This document shows, one piece after another, positions 55,573 to 64,000 of a DNA stretch of 64,000 bases (its first letter is position 1; every line of letters starts with the position of its first letter). Position numbers and translations under genes: made by a program. The stretch lies in assembly GCA_022695795.1 (NCBI GenBank), contig MU404069.1:248001-312000 (forward strand), written 5' to 3'. Source of the DNA: Biscogniauxia marginata. Taxonomy: Eukaryota > Ascomycota > Sordariomycetes > Xylariales > Xylariaceae. The notes under the pieces were generated by a model, which was not told the origin of the DNA, searched no databases, and worked only from the letters and a program-made list of their open reading frames with translations.

Positions 55573-58282
55573 AGTAATTCAATGATAGGGTATCGGCCTG
55601 TGTCGCGAAGGTGACTGGGAGGAAGATAGCATAAATATCGAAGATGATACGCGGTACTACTCTGTTGTCTCCAGCAAGGCTAACAGTAGTTCCTACTGCT
55701 AAATACCCAATCAGTGATGTATCGGGAATTGCACAAGATTGAAACATGATTTGATCTATCGATAATAATCGCTAAAGAGGAGAACGATATGCCGCCAAGT
55801 TTAGGATTTAGAATTCTCGATGCATGGTTACTAGTATTAATCTTGTCCGACAGGCGATATATCATCTACCTATTTAATCGCCGTGTTGCGATTTATGCAT
55901 GCATAAATGGCGATTATAGTTCAAGTTAATATCATTCACTCTTAAGAAGTTCATTCGCATATTTCGTTTGGCAGAAGCAACGAGCCACAGGAAATGTCTC
56001 ATCCGATTCTACCCTCGAACGTCCATATTCCCATGAAACTCGACTTGAAGTATTAGTAACAGCATGTTCATCCTAAAGATCAGGGAAACTAAAGATAATG
56101 GCTTGAAATATGAGAAATCCTCGTCACTCATCATCGTCGTGTCTCCCTTGCCCCTGATAACTACCTATATACGTGCCTCTGCCGGCAATATCGCGAGAAT
56201 TGATAAGTGTTGGGATCCTGGCTCGCGTAGTTTTCGGCGTAGCTGTATTATTCTGCGAGAGTAACCGTTGCTACGACCTCGCCGTAATTGGGTGCTTGGT
56301 ACGTTACACATTCGGCGGTATGTCGAGTGAAATCGGCCACGTGATTAACCGCACTCCTATCGATGCGTTGCGGCTTACGACTTCGTCGTTGGTACCCCTA
56401 ACTCAACCCGAAGGCTAACGATATGATTATCAAGAACGTGCTTCAGATAAAGCCCGCGTCTCCTCCGATTCCACATCAAGTCAAATTTTTTATTTATTAA
56501 ATATCCTGGTCCATTTTTCACGCCAGATCTCCTAACTCAGTTTCATCATGCAAGATATTCTAGATAATATCATGGTATTAGCCTGTAGTATGCACCGCAT
56601 AGTGCTTCCAGTGTAGCACCTCATACATAATTAAGTGTTACCAGAGCGAGAATCTCAAGATGCTGGTACTGTTGCTGTGAGGCCCTCTGGAGCGCTGCCT
56701 GTTGTCAGAATCGAGGGAAGAGGACTAGCTTCTACAAGAGCGAAGGTAGCAACGATGATTGGTACAGGGAGCTACAGAAGTGTCAATTCAAAACGTATAT
56801 ATCAAGCAACCAAGAGAGCAAAGAGTCAGATAATTCCACAGCAGACTTTTCCAAGCGCTAATCTGGGAACATTCTCGATGGCCATATTTCATATCCGTCA
56901 ACATCAACACGAGAATACAAAGAGTTTTATAATCATTAAAGCGAATTCTGCTTAATTTTCCTTTCCATAGCCAACCTACCTATCAACTGGCCTGGATTGT
57001 CAGAAATATCTGAAGACAGGTATTCCATAAAGTTTATTCTAACGAAACAATTTACATAGTAACTTCATTCGAGCCCCTTTTTTCCTTTTCTTCTCCAGTG
57101 TCCTATGCGGCTACTAGATAATAATCAATTATTAGAACATTTACCTCTCACTTCGCCAGTTTAGAACTTCACTGATCAAGAAAAATAAGGCGAGCTTAGT
57201 AATAATCACTTCTCTGGCTACAAAATTATGAGATGAAGGTGTATAGATAGGATTACATGTAATGAGTACCACCACAAGGTATTATCAGATATGAGGTAGA
57301 AATAACCCACTTATGTAGGAAGCTATACAAGACCATGTAGTGAAGAGAATATCCTTAGATTTAATTACTTCTATACCTGATGGCTCAAGGTATCTTACGC
57401 CTGTATATTAAACATCCGCCCTTTACCTATTTTAATAGCTATTATATTCTACGATCAAATCTGAAATGTTAACATAAAGAAACACAACGGGTGATCAACA
57501 GGCTGACATGATCCCACGCTGTTCCTTGTATCATGGTAACTTATTAGTTAGCGAATAGCAGCCCCTTTGCTCTAAGCAAAGGCATCTAATGCTAATCGCA
57601 ACCACCCAACCCCGAGAACAAACTGGTTCACATTGTTCAATCATTGCACAGACGGCATTTTCGCCTTGTTAATTCCTTGAATTGCAGACGCACACCCTTC
57701 CCTGTAGATACTTTTTTTTCACTCGAAAGCAGCACGGCTCTCATTACCCCTATCTACCACATTATGCTAGACTTGGTGAAGGACTGGGCTAGTTGAACTA
57801 TATATATTTGAGCTTGCAAGATTAATACCATCACCCGTAGATATAGATGTGATTATAGATGTGATTCCAAGCTACATAACTGAAATCAAGGCCTAATCCT
57901 GATAGCCCAGTACCCGTAATAGCAAGCCCTGAGTTTTACAACCCCTTGTTGCCGATTCCAACCCCCTCTCTGTAGTGTAATGGGACTCACGATGACTCGG
58001 CATGCCGAGCACCTGCTCCAACACACCATCATTCACTGACCACTGCGGTACCTACACAACAGAGCCCTACATCACGAAAACACGAGGGTAATGTGCCCTA
58101 GCCTATCGTGTCCCACACCCTTCCTGTTTTGTATTTATTTGTTTGTGGGTTCTTGCAGTCCTTCAAAAATTTTCTTCCCTCCTCAAGGTTTTCTTCTTTC
58201 TCACCTCTAGGGCTTCACTACCTACCCATCACCTACTACTCTACGACATCAAGCATTACCTCTTGAACAACATAACAGAGAG
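55573..58282. other. 2.7-kb gene-poor interval
   Basis: AT-rich, with no supported gene. An open frame at 56635-56955 (106 codons, no ATG at its start) is not recognised. The sequence before 58283 is T/C-rich leader with ACCTACCC. Confidence 0.45.
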
Positions 58283-59092
58283 ATGCCTCCCTTCTCAGGC
58301 CCTCAGGATCCCGAGGATCCCGTCCAGGGCGGAGATCTCTCTCCATATGGGGTGAGTCGTGACCCGACCACATTATTGCACTTTCGCTAAATTATCTAGC
58401 CGCCTGCTCCGGAGCATGGCCCGGTGATGCTGCCAGCAATCTCTACACTCCTTCCCAACTTCTCTCTGCCCGAGGGCTACCCTTTCGCGTATGGTGGCGG
58501 TGTAATCAATGGGCCGAACAATGGCTATGGCTACGCAATTGGAACCCCCGCTGCTTTTGGTGACCTCCCGGCTGGTAATCCCCCTGCCGCTGGCAATGCT
58601 GTCATTGGGAATGCCTTTATCGACCCTGCCCTGACCGACCCTAACAACGGCGGGAACGTTGGCGCTGAGGCTGGCGACGGCGGCAACGCCATCGCTGCAG
58701 GTGTCGATGGTGGAGATAATGGCGATCCATCTCTCGACCTTGCACCGATGCTTCGTTCTCTGCGTGTAAGTACCGTACCATAAATACATCACAAAACCAC
58801 AATTACATAACTAACGAGATGTCAGGGTACCACGCAATGCTCTTCTTGTAGCAAGCAGAGAACAAATATGCTCCGCCACCTGGCGACGCATGTGACGCAG
58901 TGCAACATCGACGGCTGTAGTCAATCATTCGCCAAGTCTGCTCAATTGGGTCACCACCTTATAGAGATACATAATCATGGTCATCTTGATAGATGCTGCC
59001 TAGGTTGTGGTGGGGTTCCGAGCTCCCGCCGTGGCGAGGTTAGTCTGCACCTCCGTCAACACGTCGTCGCGAAAAACCACGCGGGTGCTTGA
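58283..59092 (+). CDS. C2H2-type zinc-finger protein
   Basis: Three exons: 58283-58351, 58400-58765 and 58826-59092 (introns 48 and 60 nt, both phase 0), 233 residues. The first 145 residues are Gly/Asn/Pro-rich and acidic-to-neutral, with NGPNNGYGYAIGTP and DPALTDPNNGGN. The C-terminus has three Cys/His clusters. Finger 2 is canonical: C171-x4-C176-x12-H189-x4-H194. Finger 3 is near-canonical: C203-x2-C206-x13-H220-x3-H224. Finger 1 is short: C150-x2-C153-x9-H163-x3-H167. The odd first finger and long Gly-rich tail are unlike common fungal regulators. A DNA-binding regulator is likely but not proven; no nuclear signal is obvious. Intron 1 is only 48 nt, near the lower limit. Confidence 0.68.
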
Positions 59093-61605
59093 GCGTTCGT
59101 GTTCGCCAGGATTAGGGTTGCTCGGGGGTTCTTCGCTCGGGGGTTGGTTCCTAACATGAACCACCAGCACGTCCTTAGCTAGTTCTCGGTGATGAGGCGA
59201 AGTCTGAAGCAGAGTTGCGAGGGAGAAGAGGGATAGGCCAGTCACGGCCACGTTAATGGCAATGGCAGTAGCTAGTCTACCATGTAGCTAGTCTACTATT
59301 AGGAGTTGAATGCCAATTTCCCAGATAACACTACATACATGCGTCCGCAAGTGAAGTTTTGTTCTGTTCACTTTTTTTTTTTATAATTACTAGGTATGTT
59401 AAGATACTCGGCAGTTGTAGTCAGTCGTGTGCCTCGCGCTCCGGCCGAAGTCATGCTGTTAGTATCGACTCCTCACCACGATTAAAGACGCTGGAGCGTA
59501 TAAATAGACCTTGTATTACGGATGAGAGGACTACAATGCGCCTTCCGCAGCTGAGGAGTTCCGTAGGGTGGCATGTAGTAGTACATTTAGAAGAGTATTT
59601 GGTGACATCGCGAAGCCGTAGTAGCTATCGCGCCTGCTATTCCCTGTAATATATCTCGCCTGTGTTCCTCTGTACAACGATTTAGCCTCCCCCCAGCCTT
59701 AGGTACCAACAGACCAACAGAGATTCATCTACAATGGATTTTCCCTCCTTCCAAAATCCTTTGATCTCGGTAGAGTCTCTCTCGATATGCTAGGCACCGC
59801 CCTGTCTATTGAAGCCCCGAAGTTTCCTACGGAAGGTATCGAGGGCATATCCCCGCGGACGACACAAAGGATATCACACAGATACCACCTATCCTATGAA
59901 ACCAACTTATCTGCTGGACCTCCTCGTAGAAATGACTAGCGATGTTTGGGGGTATCGCCAGCTCAAGCCGCACCATAGCTAGGGTACGTGTCCAGGCAAT
60001 GACGACTTGCTGCTAGCCTGCCAGGCCACTTAATAGCGGTGCTGAGTACCTAAACCTCTGGCAAGAATATCTGCATTCAGTAAGTCCATGTGCAAACGCC
60101 CAGGTAGGTGGACGTATTCCGAACCAAGCTACGACATTCTTGTCAGGTTGGTTTCTTCCAAGTCAGATTAACCCACGATAAAACTACCTACCCGCTTATC
60201 GCTGGCGTCGCGGATCTCAGCAAGAGGAATATATTTTGGGTACCTCTTTCTAAAGGGGAGAGGGCAGTCTAATGCAGTCCCCATAAAGCCTAGAAGAGGC
60301 ATCACCGATCTTGTAGTTCATTTGTATTCCATTGACGGCATGAGTAGCTTCACGTAATATCTTTGGGTCCAGAGTAATGAATTTTCTGTTCTGGACTTGC
60401 CCTAGGTCAACTGCCTGGAATATGCAGGCACGATAAGTACAGAAATAATCTTTGATCCTCCGAACCTGCTAAATATTTTCCGTCCTCCTTTTTCTTTGCC
60501 ATCCCCTTGCCACCCACAAGAGGGCATCATAACAGCGCAACGTGTCCTGCTTCAGCATCTTCAGCTACCCCCATCCAGCCTCAATTAACTCCTCAGCTCA
60601 CCACTCTCTAAGTAAAGCATTTCTCTGTTCATTCTTCATTCTCAAAGCACATCTTCGCTTCGATTACCCCCATCATCATGAGAGATAATAAAACGTACAA
60701 GCAGCAGACTATCAACCAAAAACTTGGGAACGCTCAACAGGAGAAAAAACAGAAAATAAAAAGAAAAAATTCTTCGAGATAAAAAGAGCGAACAAGAGCA
60801 GCGATGCTCGAGAGAAGATCAGTAGATTAGAGAAAAGAAATTCAAAAGAGACAAAAGAGCCAACAATGTTGCAAAGAAAGGGGTATCACAATCTGTTCGC
60901 TAATATTTTTCCTCTGTGGATTCTCGTCTTTTTCTTGAATCGTAATCATCATCGTCGTTGTCATCATTCATATCAATTTCGTCAGAAAGCTTCTTCGCTC
61001 GCCAGGGGGTATTTCTTCTTCTTTCTTTTTAGGATTATTTTTTTCTCTTCCGCCCGTTTCGTTCGTTATGTGTCATCATTAATTGAAGTAATTAAAAAAA
61101 AAAAAGGCAAGGAAAAAATGGGACTACTTGTGCGATTCGTAAATCTTCGTGAAAAATAAACATATGAGGGCAGTTGAGTGGTTAACGTTTCGTGTCGTCC
61201 AGTCTATCGTGCTGTATCTGTTGCAGATAGATATATTAATGTCTGATATAGCGTGGTGGTCGTCGTGGGTTGTGTCCATGTCATGCTTACAGCATGAGGT
61301 GTTGCACGGAGAAGGTAAAAACTGAGTTGAGTCGAGATTCGTGCGCTTAATCATGGGTTGGCAGCATGAGAGATCCATCTGCCAATATAGCTTGTTGTAT
61401 TATCGTTGGAAGGGTCAAGGTTCGGGTATTCGAAAGCTTGGTGGCAAACCGCGGCTTTATTGCCAATTCCGAGAGCTGTTGTCAGAAGGCGACTTATAGT
61501 GGATTATGAACTCGCCGAATATCGTAATTCAACAGACAAGTAGGCTCAAATGTGGCGTATAACCATATTCTACGGTCATTTTTAAGGCCACGCCGATGGT
61601 AGCCC
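59093..61605. other. 2.5-kb intergenic interval
   Basis: No supported gene. A/T-rich microsatellites lie at 59371-59380 (T run) and 61095-61106 (A run). The 97-codon ATG ORF at 60866-61159 is low-complexity (Phe/Lys/Arg) and probably noise. The region from 60480 to 60700 is C/T-rich and could be an unannotated leader. Confidence 0.45.
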
Positions 61606-63714
61606 CTAGTGATCGTCGCCCGGACCGGCTATGTTATGGCCGCCCGCTGAGTGGCTCGAGGAGGAGGCGATAGTCGGGTCTGGACTCGGACTAAAGAGTT
61701 CCTTGAAGCGCCTGGCGGCCTCGCCGCGGACGAACTCGAGCTCAAACGCGCCGTTCTTTCCCTTGCGCTGGTGATGCGCCTGGTATTCTTCGCAGAAGGT
61801 GTATAGCTGCAAGTCCCGAATCTGGATGCGGCATCGCGACCTGCGGCTGGCCCAGTTGGCCGAGACGTTGGGTGGCACTATGCCATGCGTAGATGTGATA
61901 TTAGCATGGTAAATATTTACCTAGCATCGGGGTTGTTGGGAGGGGGTAAGAAGGGGGGGAGGGAACGAAATAGGTGGGTAGACAAAGGATATATCATGAA
62001 AGGAAGGGAGTGATGGTGAGGAACACGCACCGAAAGCAGTCCATACAGGACAATACCTGAGTTCACCATCCCATACGGCGGCGTGGAGACGACGGCCACC
62101 ACTGATTTGGTCTTCGTATACCATTAAGCAATGATGAAATCCATCGTCCTTTACTTGCCTAGCGTTATGTCAATACCTTTGAGTAGCACATCTAGGAACC
62201 AGGGGTAGCGCACGCTTGAAAAAGGCGCTTCTCCTTGCGCAGTGTGTACTCATCCGGATGCATTTGTAGGGTTCGCAGGCTCCGAGCCTTGAGGCCTAAA
62301 AACGTGCAATAAAATAGGACCATTTCTAGATCGCTTGTCGGTTAGAAGATGCCATCGCTGATACTGGTGTCGGAGGTGAGCGAAATAAATACGAACCTTC
62401 CCAAGTCAAGAACGCGAGACTTGCCCACGGTTTAGCCCTATTTTCGGACTGGCTCCACCTGGTGAGGCCCAAGACAGAGCTGCTCTCCCGCTTGATGCGG
62501 AGTTCGTGTACGCCGTGCATCGTGACCCAGACCGCATCGGCTTGTCGGATGCGCGCAAGGATGTAAGGCGCCTTGTCTTCTGTCTTTTGGAAGAAAATCA
62601 CGGATACTCGGTCATTATCAAAGGATCTAAGCACTATGTTTAGCTTCATCATATAGCAGATATGCCGGGAAGAACATAGAAGGATACGGGGGCGGATACT
62701 ATAGGAGAGTTGAAAGATACGCACCTTTTCACCAGTATTCTGACATCTTGCGGAAACGGGTAAAGATGGCCGAGTTGCTTACACGGTCCAAACACTTCCG
62801 AGCTTTATGGTGTCAATTCGGGGTTCTATTTCCTGCTTCAGTTAACCCATGCGTAGCTTACCTGCCCTTTTTCTTGAACTCTCTCCTCGAAGGCAACGGC
62901 TGTGAGAATATAGCCTCAGCCCAGTGAGACTCCTGTTTGAAATTAGTGGCATAGACATTTCGCCGGAAGAAATCGAGTACTAACGGTCTCTTTACTCCAG
63001 AAATCGATAGCGGAGCCTTGTCTGATGAGGTCTGTCCGTATGGGACTGGGAGGTGCTGAGTTATGAAGTTAGTTACGCATGTGACGACTTAAGACATGGA
63101 TTTACTGACGCATATTTCTAGCCTGGCGGAGCTGAAGAATACGAAGTCGGAGAGACTCGATGGCGTTGAAATCAAAATTCGGCGACCTATTCAGGGGATT
63201 AGCAACCCTACCACCTGGTACTAGCCGTACTTTGACCCTACCTTATCAGAAGATATTGGAGCAGCACTAGGAACTGATTGTACATGATGAACCGCGCCGG
63301 TAAGGTGAGCCCTGGGAGTTCGTCTCCCATGTGATGATACATCTTTCTCCAACGCCGTTCCTTGGTGTCTTGTTTGTTTTCATAGAAGCCAGTGATGTCC
63401 TGTAGGGTCTTGCATAAGCACGGAAGGATGATATTGAGATAGTCGAACACAGCTGACACCTGAGAAAAATGCACCTGGGACTTGTCGGCAAGGTCTCGGA
63501 GCAGACTACTCGTCTTATGGATCTCGTCTATGAGGCCGTTGAGGTGTGGATGGAGACGATCCGGCAAGCAGTTGCGTAGCCCTAGGAGTTGTATACGGAC
63601 GATATCGGCTCGCTCGGCCTCGTGACAGCAGCCCTTGAGTAGTTCAGGATGGAGATACTGGGTGGTGGGTAGCCTCATGGTTGGAGTTTTTGCTTGGGAT
63701 GAAAACGGATCCAT
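61606..63714 (-). CDS. Eight-exon conserved filamentous-fungal protein, function unknown
   Basis: Eight exons on the minus strand (63714-63242, 63186-63110, 63055-62985, 62932-62862, 62746-62397, 62325-62214, 62158-62031, 61877-61606) keep frame through seven introns of 52-153 nt and give 517 residues. ATG 63714 is followed by a short Ser/Thr tail, then a helical region (about 30-155: LLGLRNCLPDRLHPHLNGLIDEI, ITGFYENK, RRWRKMYHHMGDELPGL). Later blocks FQLSYSIRPRILLC, VHELRIKRESSSVLGLTRWS and LHAAVWDGELRYCPVWTAF are strongly conserved in ascomycete proteins of unknown role that I recognise only as a pattern. An Arg-rich helix precedes the end. Two acceptors are non-CAG types (CAAG at 62747, CTAG at 62326), so exon edges may shift slightly. 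No catalytic motif or membrane segment is seen. Confidence 0.8.
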
Positions 63715-64000
63715 TACTAAATCGGCGTCTACCGTCTCATTCTCTGGCGGGTATTATAAGAGTTCCCTTCTTTGTCTCTGTTCCTAACCCTTGATCATCC
63801 CTTTGGCAATCCTGATTTATAGTTTTTCTTTCCGGCTTGTAATCTGGTGAATATGACGGTGATGATGATATTCCGAGAGGAACGGGGTCCTTTTCGACTT
63901 GGAATGTCAAAATCCGGGGTGCGGGCAGCTAGTCAGTGTTCCACTCGGGGGTTGATAAGAAAGGACGATATCTCCACAGATGTCCGGTAAAGTGGCCGTG

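Noticed and set aside
56635..56955. 106-codon frame in the 55.6-58.3 kb gap
   Set aside because: Begins with GTG, no domain recognised, AT-rich flanks; probably chance or very old decayed coding sequence.
60866..61159. 97-codon ATG ORF
   Set aside because: Phe/Lys/Arg-rich translation of an A/T-rich stretch; low complexity.

Overview
The window is nuclear DNA of a filamentous ascomycete (Pezizomycotina, probably a Sordariomycete; this is inference). The evidence is short 52-153 nt GT-AG introns with CTAAC/CTGAC-like branch sites, long intergenic stretches, AT-rich islands that look mutated by repeat-induced point mutation (RIP), a solo LTR, and typical fungal families (2EXR, UstYa/DUF3328, DUF7053, Dal5-type carriers, GNATs). 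Many genes only make sense after splicing, so exon coordinates are given in each entry. Apparent upstream starts at GTG or TTG were not accepted; ATG starts were chosen.

Layout. 1-1215: 3' part of a 2EXR-family gene. 2034-8153: the most interesting region, a compact set that reads as a ribosomal-peptide (dikaritin-type RiPP) cluster. It holds a DHA1-type MFS exporter (+), a secreted precursor with three near-identical peptide repeats separated by Kex2 Lys-Arg sites (-), and, divergent from it, a UstYa/DUF3328 oxidase with both HxxHC motifs (+). AT-rich islands with inverted termini lie on both sides of the exporter. 9286-12744: a GC-rich GNAT acetyltransferase and a convergent conserved fungal protein. 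12745-17303: 4.5 kb without a convincing gene but dense in TAGGTA/TACCTA words. 17304-21384: a 1319-residue VPS9-ankyrin-PX-BAR protein, a VARP/Vrl1-like Rab5 exchange factor. 22212-25525: two class I methyltransferases.

26580-29925: housekeeping oligoribonuclease and phosphoglucomutase. 32023-34840: a small 2EXR protein and a D-2-hydroxyacid dehydrogenase. 35670-43000: a transposon-scarred interval with three diverged copies of one LTR family, an intronless GC-rich bacterial-looking TylF-type methyltransferase, a broken FMN-dependent dehydrogenase fragment and one conserved fungal gene. 43761-47089: a secreted expansin and a 102-residue protein. 47963-51889: a carboxylesterase and a Dal5-type carrier transcribed divergently, perhaps a catabolic pair. 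53009-55572: a DUF7053 protein and a second GNAT. 58283-59092: a zinc-finger protein. 61606-63714: an eight-exon conserved fungal protein of unknown role.

How the genes work together can only be argued for two groups. In the first, the precursor would be secreted into the ER/Golgi, cut at Lys-Arg by Kex2, cross-linked by the UstYa enzyme and exported by the MFS carrier. In the second, the esterase would release an acid that the Dal5-type carrier imports. Everything else looks like independent genes.
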